This document shows, piece by piece, positions 29,404 to 38,154 of a stretch of DNA of 64,000 bases (within the stretch, counting starts at the first letter, position 1; each line of letters begins with the position of its first letter). Made by a program: the position numbers and the translations under genes. Where the stretch lies: assembly GCF_013408425.1 (NCBI RefSeq), contig NZ_JACBYV010000001.1, positions 2,666,001 through 2,730,000 on the forward strand. The letters are read 5' to 3'. Below the pieces are notes generated by a model, which was not told the origin of the DNA, did not search any database, and saw nothing but the letters and a program-made list of their open reading frames with translations. The stretch is from Pseudomonas flavescens (GTDB taxonomy: Bacteria; Pseudomonadota; Gammaproteobacteria; Pseudomonadales; Pseudomonadaceae).

Positions 29404-32331
29404 ATGGGCAACTCCAATGACAAACGCCCGCCATTGCCCTACGTCCCAGCACTCGACCCTGCCGAGTTCGAGAAGACCTGGCACGACTCCCAGCACCTGC
29501 TGGCTGCCCTCAATGGCGCAGGGCTCGGCGCCTGGTTCTGGAACGTCGACACCGGCGAAGTGAACTGGTCACGCGGGGCGCAGAAGCTGTTCGGCATCGA
29601 CCCCAACAGCCCGCTGAGCGCCCCCGTCGATTACATGGCGCTGATACCCGAAGAAGAACGCACTGAAGTGATGCGGATGTTCCAGGCCGTGCTCGACGGC
29701 TCGCCTACCGCCGAGCCGATCCGTCACCGCATCCATTGGCCGGACGGCAGCCTGCGCTGGCTGGAGATCACCGGCAGCCTGCAGGCCGGCGAGGCCGGGC
29801 AGCACAAGATGTTCGGGGTAATCCGCGACATCAGTCGCCAGCGCGCTCAGGAACAGGCACTGGCCGACAGCCAGGAGCGCCTGCGCATGGCCCTGGAGTC
29901 GGCGGACCTTGGCACCTGGGACTGGCACATCCCCAGCAATACCATGTTCGCCTCGGCAAGGGCAGCGACCTTGCACGGCTTGGCGGCCGAACCCTTCCAC
30001 GGCCCCTTTCTGGATTTTTTCGCGCACGTTCCCCTGATGGATCGTCAGGCCATGCGCCAGGTATATCGGGACCTGCTGCCCAATGATGGACAGGATTATC
30101 AGGTCACTTACCGAACGGTACATCCAGGCAAGCAAACGCATTACCTGGAAAGCACCGCCAAACTGCATCGCGATGCCCAGGGTCAGCCCGTGCGCATGAC
30201 CGGCATTCTTATCGACACCAGCGAACGCACGCTGCGCGAACAACGCTTGCAAGCCTCCGAGCGCAAATTCGCCACGGTATTCCAGGCCAGCCCGGACCCG
30301 ATCTGCGTGACGACGCTTCCCGAAGGCCGCATTCTGGAGATCAACCCGGCGTTCACCCAGGCGTTCGGTTGGCAATCGGCGGAAATTACCGGGCGCAACA
30401 TCTTCAAGCTCAAGCCCTGGCAAACCCTGCCCGCATCCTCAGGCCTGCGTCAGAAAATTCTCAACGGCACGGACCTCACCGACGAGCGCATCGACCTGAT
30501 CGACCCCCTCGGCCGCAGCATGACTTGCGTTGTCTCCTGCCGGCGCCTGGAACTGAGCGGACAACCCTGCGTACTGAGCAAATTTCGAGACATCACCGAG
30601 CAGCAGCGTGCCGAGGCGGCGCTCAAGGCCAGCCAGGAGAAGTTCTCCAAAGCCTTTCACTCGAGCCCGGACGCCATCACCATCACCACCCGTGACAGCG
30701 GGCGCTATATCGAAGTCAATGACGGCTTCACGCGCCTGACCGGCTACAGCGCGGACGAGGTAATCGGCCAGACGTCCGCGCAAGTGAACATCTGGGCGGA
30801 CGCCGAGCAACGTCGACGCATGCTCGATACGCTGCGCGGTGAAGGGCATATCCAGCGCATGGAAATGCGCGCCCGGGATCGCGACGGCAACTGCGTGGAG
30901 GTGGAAGTCTCGGTCGAGCAGATCGAACTGGACGGGCAGCCCTGCCTGCTGGTCACCGCCCGCGACATCGGCGAACTCAAGGCCGCCCAGGCGCAGATCC
31001 AGCACCTGGCCTATCACGACTCGCTGACCAACCTGCCCAACCGTGCCCTGCTGATGGATCGCCTGACCCAGCAGATCGCCCTGCTGCAACGCCATGGGCT
31101 ACGCGGCGCGCTGCTGTTTCTCGACCTCGACCACTTCAAGCACATCAACGATTCGCTGGGCCATCCGGTCGGTGATGCGGTGCTCAAGCTGATCACCGCA
31201 CGCCTGGAGGTCAGCGTGCGCGAGGAAGATACCGTGGCGCGCCTCGGCGGTGACGAGTTCGTGGTGCTGCTGACCGGCATCGAGGGCAAGCTCAATCAGG
31301 TGATCAGCCATGCCCGCAGCACTGCCGACAAGCTACGCAAACTACTCACCGAACCGATGCTGCTCGATGGTCACCGCCTGCAGGTAACCCCGAGCATCGG
31401 CATCGCACTCATCCCGGATCACGGCCAGACCCCGGCCGATCTGCTCAAGCGCGCGGATATCGCCCTGTACCGAGCCAAGGATTCCGGCCGCAATGCCATC
31501 CAGCTGTTCCACAGCACCATGCAGCACGCTGCCAGCGAGCGCCTGCGCCTCGAGAACGAACTGCGCATGGCCCTGGCCCGCGGGGAGTTCGAGCTCTATT
31601 TCCAACCTCAGGTAGACGCACGCAAGGACCAGATCATCGGTGCCGAAGCGCTGCTGCGCTGGGCGCACCCGACCCTGGGGGAGCAATCACCGGCGCTGTT
31701 CATCCATGTTCTGGAAGAAAGCGGGCTGATCCTCGAAGTCGGCGCCTGGGTGATGGTCGAAGCCTGTCACGTCTGCGCGCAGTTGCTGGAAGAACGCATC
31801 ATCGACGAGAACTTCAGTCTCTGCGTGAACATCAGCACCCGGCAGTTCCGTCAGAGCGATTTCGTCGAACGGGTCGAACACTGCCTGCGCAAGAACAGAC
31901 TGCCGCTTGGCATGCTCAAGCTGGAGATCACCGAAGGCATCGTCATTCAGGACATCGACGAAACCATCGCCAAGATGAATCGCCTGCGCAAGTTGGGGGT
32001 GAGCTTCGCCATGGACGATTTCGGCACCGGCTATTCGTCGCTCACTTACCTCAAGCGCCTGCCGGTGGACGTGTTGAAGATCGACCAGTCGTTCGTACGC
32101 GACGCCACCAGCAACCCCAGCGACGCGGAAATCATCCGCGCCGTGGTGGCACTTGGTTTGAGCCTGGGCCTGGAGGTCATCGCCGAGGGCGTGGAGCAAC
32201 AGAGCCAGCTGGACTTTCTGCAGAGCCAGGGCTGCCACTGTTACCAGGGCTACCTGTTCAGCCGTCCGCAGCCGCTGAACGAGTTCCGCGCCTTGCTGGC
32301 CCACAGCATGCAACGCCCGCGGCTGGGCTGA
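29404..32331 (+). CDS. Multi-PAS diguanylate cyclase/phosphodiesterase (PAS-GGDEF-EAL)
   Basis: The 975-residue product appears soluble. It has about four PAS/PAC sensor domains (roughly residues 30-145, 150-275, 280-400 and 405-520), a GGDEF domain with an intact GGDEF signature at residues 615-619, and an EAL domain with EAL at 748-750. Other conserved EAL-domain residues are present ('NISTRQFRQSDF', 'LEITEG', 'DDFGTGYSSL', 'KIDQSFV'). Both catalytic motifs look intact, so it could make and degrade c-di-GMP; which activity dominates cannot be told. It has no membrane helices. The ATG at 29404 follows AGAGGAAGGG; a longer frame from 29341 lacks support. The signal sensed is unknown. Confidence 0.93.
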   Translation: MGNSNDKRPPLPYVPALDPAEFEKTWHDSQHLLAALNGAGLGAWFWNVDTGEVNWSRGAQKLFGIDPNSPLSAPVDYMALIPEEERTEVMRMFQAVLDGSPTAEPIRHRIHWPDGSLRWLEITGSLQAGEAGQHKMFGVIRDISRQRAQEQALADSQERLRMALESADLGTWDWHIPSNTMFASARAATLHGLAAEPFHGPFLDFFAHVPLMDRQAMRQVYRDLLPNDGQDYQVTYRTVHPGKQTHYLESTAKLHRDAQGQPVRMTGILIDTSERTLREQRLQASERKFATVFQASPDPICVTTLPEGRILEINPAFTQAFGWQSAEITGRNIFKLKPWQTLPASSGLRQKILNGTDLTDERIDLIDPLGRSMTCVVSCRRLELSGQPCVLSKFRDITEQQRAEAALKASQEKFSKAFHSSPDAITITTRDSGRYIEVNDGFTRLTGYSADEVIGQTSAQVNIWADAEQRRRMLDTLRGEGHIQRMEMRARDRDGNCVEVEVSVEQIELDGQPCLLVTARDIGELKAAQAQIQHLAYHDSLTNLPNRALLMDRLTQQIALLQRHGLRGALLFLDLDHFKHINDSLGHPVGDAVLKLITARLEVSVREEDTVARLGGDEFVVLLTGIEGKLNQVISHARSTADKLRKLLTEPMLLDGHRLQVTPSIGIALIPDHGQTPADLLKRADIALYRAKDSGRNAIQLFHSTMQHAASERLRLENELRMALARGEFELYFQPQVDARKDQIIGAEALLRWAHPTLGEQSPALFIHVLEESGLILEVGAWVMVEACHVCAQLLEERIIDENFSLCVNISTRQFRQSDFVERVEHCLRKNRLPLGMLKLEITEGIVIQDIDETIAKMNRLRKLGVSFAMDDFGTGYSSLTYLKRLPVDVLKIDQSFVRDATSNPSDAEIIRAVVALGLSLGLEVIAEGVEQQSQLDFLQSQGCHCYQGYLFSRPQPLNEFRALLAHSMQRPRLG

Positions 32332-32336
32332 AACGG

Positions 32337-32361
32337 AAAAGGCGCCAACCGGGCGCCTTTT
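32337..32361. terminator. Bidirectional terminator between the GGDEF-EAL gene and ibpA
   Basis: The hairpin AAAAGGCGCC-AACC-GGGCGCCTTTT has A/T runs on both sides of a GC stem, so it can end transcription from both convergent genes. Confidence 0.85.
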
Positions 32362-32383
32362 CTCTCATTGCCGAAGCGAGAAA

Positions 32384-32830
32384 TCAGCTCTCCAGCGCCG
32401 GACGCGCAGCGCCGATCGGGATACGCTTGGCCTTGGCCTCTTCCGGAACCAGACGCTCCAGCTCGATATTGAGCAGGCCGTTGACCAGATTGGCGCCTTT
32501 GACTTCGATATGGTCAGCCAACCGGAACGACAGCTTGAAGGAGCGCTGGGCGATGCCCTGATACAGGTAGGTGACGTTGTCGCCATTGCCCGCGCGCTTG
32601 CCCCCGGTCACGGTCAGCACACCGCGCTCGACCTGCAGATCCAGATCTTCATCCTGGAAACCGGCGGCTGCGATGACGATGCGGTACTGATCATCGGCAT
32701 GCTTTTCGACGTTGTAGGGCGGATAGCTGCTGCTCGTCTCGTTGCGCATGGCGGACTCGAACAGGTCGTTGAAGCGGTCGAAGCCGATGGACTGACGAAA
32801 CAGCGGGGTCATGGAAAAAGCGTTGCTCAT
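32384..32830 (-). CDS. ibpA: Small heat-shock protein IbpA (Hsp20)
   Basis: The 148-residue holdase chaperone binds unfolding proteins in the cytoplasm. It has the N-terminal 'PLFRQSIGFDRFNDLFE' segment, the alpha-crystallin domain at about residues 35-125 ('YPPYNVEKHADDQYRIVIA', 'GVLTVTGGKR', 'FRLADHIEVKGANLVNGLL') and a C-terminal IPI motif ('RIPIG'). Upstream lie a ROSE-type RNA thermometer over the Shine-Dalgarno and an RpoH-type promoter (separate entries), which together predict strong heat induction at both levels. Confidence 0.97.
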   Translation of the reverse strand: MSNAFSMTPLFRQSIGFDRFNDLFESAMRNETSSSYPPYNVEKHADDQYRIVIAAAGFQDEDLDLQVERGVLTVTGGKRAGNGDNVTYLYQGIAQRSFKLSFRLADHIEVKGANLVNGLLNIELERLVPEEAKAKRIPIGAARPALES

Positions 32831-32838
32831 GTTGAATC

Positions 32839-32855
32839 TCCTGATTTTTCAGCGA
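32839..32855 (-). promoter_or_regulatory. ROSE-type RNA thermometer hairpin of ibpA
   Basis: The leader reads UCGCUGAAAAAUCAGGA just before the ibpA start. UCGCUGA pairs with UCAGGA around an AAAA loop with one bulged G. This is the U(U/C)GCU anti-Shine-Dalgarno with a bulged G that defines ROSE elements, and it masks the AGGA ribosome-binding site. It would melt at heat-shock temperature. The pairing was worked out by eye. Confidence 0.8.
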
Positions 32856-32897
32856 GTGATAAAGTGCGAGACCCGACTTCGGCATCCCGCAGTATTG

Positions 32898-32928
32898 AAA
32901 ATGTGGACCACCAAAAAAATTTCAAGGG
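32898..32928 (-). promoter_or_regulatory. RpoH (sigma-32) promoter of ibpA
   Basis: On the minus strand, CCCTTGAAA (32920-32928) is followed by 13 nt and CCACATTTT (32898-32906). This is a good match to the sigma-32 consensus CTTGAAA-N13-CCCCATnT. The start point would fall about 60 nt upstream of the ibpA ATG, leaving room for the ROSE leader. Confidence 0.82.
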
Positions 32929-32946
32929 CTGGAAATGGAGTTTTCG

Positions 32947-33693
32947 ATGAGCAAAGTGATCCTGATTACCGGCGCCAGCCGGGGCATTGGTGCCGCCACC
33001 GCTCGCCTGGCTGCGCAGCGTGGCTATGCGGTAGCGATCAACTATCGCCAGCAGGCCGGCGTGGCCGAAGCGCTGGCCAGTGAAATTGTCGAAGCTGGCG
33101 GCACAGCCCTGGCACTACAGGCAGACGTAGCAGACGAAGCGCAGGTGCACCGGCTTTTCGCCGAGATCGACGAGCACCTGGGGCGTCTCGACGCGCTGGT
33201 CAACAATGCCGGCATCCTGGAGCAGCAGATGCGCCTGGAGGCGATGAGCCTCGAACGCTGGCAGCGAGTCTTCGCCACCAACGTATTCGGCAGCTTCCTG
33301 TGCAACCGTGAAGCGGTGAAGCGTATGTCCACCCGCCAGGGCGGCCGCGGCGGGGCCATCGTCAACGTTTCATCGATCGCCGCCCGCCTGGGCGCTCCGG
33401 AGGAATACGTCGATTACGCGGCTGCCAAAGGTGCCGTCGACAGCATGACGATTGGCCTGGCCAAGGAACTGGCCGCCGACGGTATCCGCGTCAACGCGGT
33501 GCGCCCCGGGGTGATCGACACCGAGATCCACGCCAGTGGCGGCGAGCCGGAGCGTGTCGCCCGCGTTGCCGGGAGCATTCCCCTGGCGCGTGGCGGGCGC
33601 GTGGAAGAAGTGGCCGAAGCCATTCTGTGGCTGGCCAGCGAACAGGCCTCCTACACCACCGGCGCGCTGCTGGACGTCAGTGGCGGCCGTTGA
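32947..33693 (+). CDS. Short-chain dehydrogenase/reductase
   Basis: The 248-residue SDR oxidoreductase has the NAD(P)-binding 'ITGASRGIGAATARLAA', the structural 'VNNAGI' and the active-site Ser plus 'YAAAK' catalytic pair. Residues near the second strand favour NADP(H) (Arg in 'NYRQQAG'), but the substrate is unknown. The ATG at 32947 was chosen because the core motif begins there; an in-frame ATG lies 12 bp upstream. It diverges from ibpA, and its start lies only 18 bp from the ibpA RpoH -35 box, so the two promoters must overlap or face each other closely. Confidence 0.92.
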   Translation: MSKVILITGASRGIGAATARLAAQRGYAVAINYRQQAGVAEALASEIVEAGGTALALQADVADEAQVHRLFAEIDEHLGRLDALVNNAGILEQQMRLEAMSLERWQRVFATNVFGSFLCNREAVKRMSTRQGGRGGAIVNVSSIAARLGAPEEYVDYAAAKGAVDSMTIGLAKELAADGIRVNAVRPGVIDTEIHASGGEPERVARVAGSIPLARGGRVEEVAEAILWLASEQASYTTGALLDVSGGR

Positions 33694-33702
33694 GCGACCT
33701 GG

Positions 33703-34680
33703 CTAGCCTGCCTCACGGCCCTGATCGCGCGGCGCGAAGGCGACACCGAGCAACGCATCGATGTGCTCGCAACTGGTTTCGCGGCGCACCTGGGCGAACA
33801 GCTCAACGGCTTGCGGGTAACTGCGGGTAAGCATGGCCAGCCACTGCTTGAGCCGCCCCGGCGCATAGCGCGGGGAAATCTTGCGCCGTGCCTGCAACCA
33901 GAAGTCGGCCAGCAGCGGCTGCAGCTCCTCCCAGGTCATCACCCCGGCATCCTGCCCTGCCCGCGCAGCAGCGATCTGCCGCGCCAAGTCGGGCCGCGCG
34001 ACCACGCCACGACCGAGCATGATGTCTTCGACGCCGCTCACCTCGCGGCAGCGCCGCCAGTCTTCCAGCGACCAGATATCACCGTTGGCGTAGACCGGAA
34101 CCGCTACCGCCTCCTGAACCCGCGCCACCCACTCCCAGTGGGCCGGAGGCTTGTAACCCTCGACCTTGGTGCGGGCATGCACGACGATCTGCGACGCGCC
34201 ACCTTCAGCGAGGGCCTGGGCACAATCGATGGCCCAGTCCTTGTGGTCGAACCCCAGGCGCATCTTGGCTGTAACGGGGATGGCGGCCGGCACGCTGCGG
34301 CGCACCTCGCAAAGAATCGCGTGCAACAGCTCCGGCTCCTTGAGCAGCACCGCCCCGCCCCGTGATTTGTTCACGGTCTTCGCCGGGCAGCCGAAGTTGA
34401 GGTCGATCACTGGCGCGCCAAGCCTGCAGGCGTAGGCGGCGTTGTCACCGAGGCATTGCGGGTCTGAGCCGAGCAGTTGCACGCGCAGCGGCGTACCCGC
34501 CGCGGTCCTGGCACCGTTGAACAACTCGGGAGCCAGCTTGCGGTAGGTGGATCGTGGCAATACCCGATCGGTGACACGAATGAACTCGGTGACGCACCAG
34601 TCGATGCCGCCGACCCGGGTCAGCACGTCGCGAAGGATTTCATCGACCAATCCTTCCATGGGCGCCAGGGCGATCTGCAT
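33703..34680 (-). CDS. dusC: tRNA-dihydrouridine(16) synthase DusC
   Basis: The 325-residue FMN enzyme reduces uridine in the tRNA D-loop. It has the start '[20 protein letters not shown]', the substrate-contact '[14 protein letters not shown]' with catalytic Cys, and the FMN-binding '[11 protein letters not shown]' and '[12 protein letters not shown]' segments. The length fits DusC. The ATG at 34680 gives the family N-terminus. Its stop lies 9 bp from the convergent SDR stop. Confidence 0.95.
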   Translation of the reverse strand: MQIALAPMEGLVDEILRDVLTRVGGIDWCVTEFIRVTDRVLPRSTYRKLAPELFNGARTAAGTPLRVQLLGSDPQCLGDNAAYACRLGAPVIDLNFGCPAKTVNKSRGGAVLLKEPELLHAILCEVRRSVPAAIPVTAKMRLGFDHKDWAIDCAQALAEGGASQIVVHARTKVEGYKPPAHWEWVARVQEAVAVPVYANGDIWSLEDWRRCREVSGVEDIMLGRGVVARPDLARQIAAARAGQDAGVMTWEELQPLLADFWLQARRKISPRYAPGRLKQWLAMLTRSYPQAVELFAQVRRETSCEHIDALLGVAFAPRDQGREAG

Positions 34681-34863
34681 AGCGACTCTCTCGAAAAATG
34701 ACTGAAGCCCGACAAACACGGGAGGCGGCTGGAGCCGGTCACAGCCCCCGAAAACGGCGCGTAGTGTAACGGCGACCGACCAGCCAGGACAGCTACCGGT
34801 GAGCTGAACGTCCGACTGCCGCACGCAGTCCATTGCAATACCGATGCCTCGCCTGGAGCCCCA

Positions 34864-35253
34864 ATGAGCCGACCTCTACTGACCGGCAGCTTGCTTGCAC
34901 TGCTGCTGCACGCGCCCGCGGCCCTCGCGACAACGCCCATCTCCGAGGGCGTACCGATCGATCCGGCAGCCAGCGCCAAACTCATCGTCAGTCGCGACCG
35001 CAACGCGCCGAATGCCTGCGACTTGCAGTTGCGTGTCGACGAGCAGTTAGTGGTGCCGATACCCGCAGGCGAAAGCGTGACGCTGGACGTACCCAGCGGC
35101 GAGCGCAGCGTCGTGCTCACGCCGTCGCGGGAAGGCTTCTGCGCGCAGATCGATCTGGTCAGCAGTCAGTCGATCCTGCTGCAGCCCGGCGAAGTGCGGC
35201 GCTATCAGGCGATCTACGAAGAGCAGAAACTGTTTCTGGCGCCGCAGCAGTAG
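34864..35253 (+). CDS. Small exported protein of unknown function
   Basis: The 129-residue product has a clear signal peptide (about 22 residues, ending ALA-T) and a mature part of about 107 residues. The mature part has two Cys residues (in 'NACDLQLRV' and 'GFCAQIDL') that could form a disulfide, and a beta-rich pattern. It should be periplasmic. The gene diverges from dusC and converges on the thioesterase gene with a 3-bp gap. No family is recognised. Confidence 0.8.
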   Translation: MSRPLLTGSLLALLLHAPAALATTPISEGVPIDPAASAKLIVSRDRNAPNACDLQLRVDEQLVVPIPAGESVTLDVPSGERSVVLTPSREGFCAQIDLVSSQSILLQPGEVRRYQAIYEEQKLFLAPQQ

Positions 35254-35256
35254 TAC

Positions 35257-35691
35257 CTAGGAACTCGGCAGCGCCTTGCCGTAGCCCTCGATGAACTCGG
35301 CGGGCATGCGTTTCGGCTTACCGGTGGATAGCTCGATGCAAACGAAAGTGGTTTTTGCGCGAAGCAGCGTAGCGCCGTCCTGCGGGCGAACCAGCTGGAA
35401 GCAGCGATCCATCTTCAAGCGCTGATCGGACTCGACGATCCAGGTGCCGATCAACAACGCCTGACCTTCGTAGGCGCTGCTCAGGTAGTCGATCTCGTGA
35501 CGTACCACCGCCATGGCGCGATCGAGGCGCCGGTACTCGACCAGATCCAGCCCGAGCGATTGCGAGTGGCGCCAGGCGCAACGCTCCAGCCAGGTGACGT
35601 AGACGGCATTGTTGGCATGCCCGAGGCCGTCGATGTCCTCACTGCCGACCAGCAGCTCGAGAGTGAAGGGATTGGGGCGATCCCACTTCAC
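35257..35691 (-). CDS. Hot-dog-fold acyl-CoA thioesterase (4HBT/YbgC-like)
   Basis: The approximately 144-residue product starts at a GTG (35689-35691), reading 'KWDRPNPFTLELLVGSEDID', the usual N-terminus of this group. The active-site segment 'DIDGLGHANNAVYVTWLE' near residues 18-35 is intact, with the Asp/His-Asn motif of 4-hydroxybenzoyl-CoA-thioesterase-like enzymes. It probably hydrolyses acyl-CoA thioesters in the cytoplasm; substrate length is unknown. An in-frame ATG frame extends to 35835 but adds 48 residues without family character. Confidence 0.87.
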   Translation of the reverse strand: MKWDRPNPFTLELLVGSEDIDGLGHANNAVYVTWLERCAWRHSQSLGLDLVEYRRLDRAMAVVRHEIDYLSSAYEGQALLIGTWIVESDQRLKMDRCFQLVRPQDGATLLRAKTTFVCIELSTGKPKRMPAEFIEGYGKALPSS

Positions 35692-35884
35692 GAGTGACGC
35701 CCCGGACTGACGGCCAGCTCTCGTGCAGACCGTCGCGCAGCATCCATTGTCAGCCTCATACAACCTTCCTCTATCGACCAGCCCCTGTTCAGAGCCAGAC
35801 ATTAGGGGCTTTGGCTGCCGCCGCGCAAGCCGCATCTGAGACCGTGCGCCTGGCCGGCACGCTTTTTCGAACGCACAAAAACAA

Positions 35885-35912
35885 AAGGGCCACTTCGTGA
35901 GAAGTGACCCTT
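35885..35912 (-). terminator. Rho-independent terminator of the tRNA-Ala/Glu operon
   Basis: Arms AAGGGCCACTTC / GAAGTGACCCTT (one wobble) surround a GTGA loop. On the minus strand the stem is followed by TTTTGTTTTTG. It lies 25 bp beyond the last tRNA-Glu. Confidence 0.82.
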
Positions 35913-35937
35913 AAAAATCCCGCAGAGCGGGCAAAAA

Positions 35938-36013
35938 TGGCGTCCCCTAGGGGACTCGAACCCCTGTTACCGCCGTGAAAGGGCGGTGTCCTAGGCCACT
36001 AGACGAAGGGGAC
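35938..36013 (-). tRNA. tRNA-Glu (TTC), second copy
   Basis: The 76-nt gene has acceptor GTCCCCT/AGGGGAC, loop CTTTCAC with anticodon TTC and an encoded CCA. It matches the copy at 36186-36261. Confidence 0.97.
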
Positions 36014-36060
36014 GAAACCTTCGAAGAACAAGGCCAGCACTAGGCTGGCCTGTCGTGGAT

Positions 36061-36136
<76 letters not shown>

Positions 36137-36185
36137 AGAACCTTTCGGTCTGGCTGCAATGCCGAAGCACTGCAGCTGGAAATAA

Positions 36186-36261
36186 TGGCGTCCCCTAGGG
36201 GACTCGAACCCCTGTTACCGCCGTGAAAGGGCGGTGTCCTAGGCCACTAGACGAAGGGGAC
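36186..36261 (-). tRNA. tRNA-Glu (TTC), first copy
   Basis: The 76-nt gene has a TTC anticodon and an encoded CCA. It forms an Ala-Glu unit with the tRNA at 36320, and that unit is repeated downstream. Confidence 0.97.
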
Positions 36262-36319
36262 GCAAAGCCCTTCTTTACAACTCAACCTGTTCCGAGGAAC
36301 CGGTTGTGGCTATCGAGAT

Positions 36320-36395
<76 letters not shown>

Positions 36396-36413
36396 ATCTC
36401 GAGGACGGGGCGC

Positions 36414-36442
36414 ATGTTAAGTGCGGCCCCGCACCCTGTCAA
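36414..36442 (-). promoter_or_regulatory. Sigma-70 promoter of the tRNA-Ala/Glu operon
   Basis: On the minus strand, TTGACA (36437-36442) is followed by 17 nt and TAACAT (36414-36419), then a GC-rich discriminator (GCGCCCCG). The GC-rich discriminator is typical of stringently controlled stable-RNA promoters. Confidence 0.85.
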
Positions 36443-36541
36443 CAAAATTTTAGCCGGTGATGCGTTTTTTTTCGCTGACATAACAAACACTTACCTATCC
36501 AACCCGGTGTATCGGCAGGGAAAACGACCGGTGGCCAGGTA

Positions 36542-38023
36542 TCAGGCGATGCTGGCCAGGAGTTTTTCCCATTCCTTGTTCTCTTTCTTCGACACGCCAC
36601 CGAGCAACTCGATGGCCTGGCGCAGACGGAAACGGGTGAGATCCGGACCGAGGATTTCCATGGCGTCGAGTACCGACACCGAACTGGCCTGCCCGGTGAC
36701 GGCAGCGAACATCAGCGGCATGGCATCGCGCAGTTTCAGCTCCTGGTGTTCGACCACCGCCTGAATGCAGCCGGTGATGCGCTCTTTCTCCCACTGCCGC
36801 AGGGCCTCGAGCTTCCACAGGATCAGTTGCATGAGCTGGCGCACCTGATCGTCGGAGAGCTTCTTGTGAGCGAACAGCGCTTTGTCCGGCTGCACTGCGC
36901 CGGCAAAGAAGAAGCTGGCCAGGGGAGCGATCTGACTGAAGGTTTCCACCCTGCCCTGTACATGCGGAGCGATCTGCATCAAGTAGTCGCTGTTGAACGC
37001 CCATTTCTGCACACCGGCGGCGAATTCTTCGACGCTCAGATCACGCATCCACTGACCGTTGAGCCAGGACAGCTTCTCCAGATCGAAAATCGGCCCACCC
37101 AGGGAAACACGCTGCACATCGAAGTTGGCGACCATCTCGTCCAGGGTGAACTTCTCGCGCTCGTCCGGCATGGACCAGCCCATGCGGCCCAGGTAGTTGA
37201 GCATCGCCTGAGGGAGGAAGCCCATGCGTTCGTAGAAGGTGATCGAGGTCGGGTTCTTGCGCTTGGACAGCTTGCTCTTGTCCGGATTGCGCAACAGCGG
37301 CATGTAGCACAGCTGCGGTTTTTCCCAACCGAAGTACTCGTACAGCAGGATCAGCTTGGGCGCCGACGGCAGCCACTCTTCGCCGCGCAGCACATGGGTG
37401 ATCTTCATCAGGTGGTCGTCGACCACGTTGGCGAGGAAGTAGGTCGGCAGGCCATCGGTCTTCATCAGCACCTGCATGTCCATGCGATCCCACGGAATCT
37501 CGACATCGCCGCGCAGCATGTCGGGCACCACGCAGATACCCTCGCTCGGCACCTTCATGCGGATCACATGGGGCTCACCGGCAGCCAAGCGACGCTGCAC
37601 GTCCTCTTCGGAAAGCAGCAGGCCACGACCGTCGTAGCGCGGCGTCTCGCCACGGGCGGTCTGTTCGGCACGCATCTGGTCGAGCTCTTCCGGGGTGCAG
37701 AAGCAGTAGAAGGCATGGCCCTTCTCGACCAGCTCCAGCGCGTACTTGCGATAGATCTCGCCGCGCTCGCTCTGCCGGTATGGACCATAAGGACCGCCAA
37801 CGTCCGGGCCTTCGTTCCACTCGATGCCCAGCCAGCGCAAGGCGTCATAGATCTGCTGTTCCGACTCGCGGGTCGAACGCACCTGATCGGTGTCTTCGAT
37901 GCGCAGGATGAACTCACCACCGTGCTGACGGGCGAAGCACAGGTTGAACAGGGCGATGTAGGCAGTGCCGACATGGGGATCGCCGGTTGGCGACGGTGCG
38001 ATGCGAGTGCGGACGGTGGTCAT
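36542..38023 (-). CDS. gltX: Glutamyl-tRNA synthetase
   Basis: The 493-residue class I synthetase has the HIGH-equivalent '[17 protein letters not shown]' at residues 8-24 and the KMSKS-equivalent 'KLSKR' near residue 255. The ATG at 38023 matches the conserved '[14 protein letters not shown]' start; the frame continues upstream to 38200 without family character. It is the gene immediately upstream of the tRNA-Ala/Glu operon on the same strand, which includes its own substrate tRNA-Glu; this association is conserved in pseudomonads. Confidence 0.97.
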   Translation of the reverse strand: MTTVRTRIAPSPTGDPHVGTAYIALFNLCFARQHGGEFILRIEDTDQVRSTRESEQQIYDALRWLGIEWNEGPDVGGPYGPYRQSERGEIYRKYALELVEKGHAFYCFCTPEELDQMRAEQTARGETPRYDGRGLLLSEEDVQRRLAAGEPHVIRMKVPSEGICVVPDMLRGDVEIPWDRMDMQVLMKTDGLPTYFLANVVDDHLMKITHVLRGEEWLPSAPKLILLYEYFGWEKPQLCYMPLLRNPDKSKLSKRKNPTSITFYERMGFLPQAMLNYLGRMGWSMPDEREKFTLDEMVANFDVQRVSLGGPIFDLEKLSWLNGQWMRDLSVEEFAAGVQKWAFNSDYLMQIAPHVQGRVETFSQIAPLASFFFAGAVQPDKALFAHKKLSDDQVRQLMQLILWKLEALRQWEKERITGCIQAVVEHQELKLRDAMPLMFAAVTGQASSVSVLDAMEILGPDLTRFRLRQAIELLGGVSKKENKEWEKLLASIA

Positions 38024-38154
38024 GGAAGATCCCGGGACAATGGGGCGAAAACCAGCATGAGGCAGGGCCTGGAGGGTTTCCGCGGAAAGTGCGAATAGTA
38101 GCAGGGCCAGCCCCGATGGCTCCAGAGCGTCGCCCGCGCGGCATCGAGCAGACC

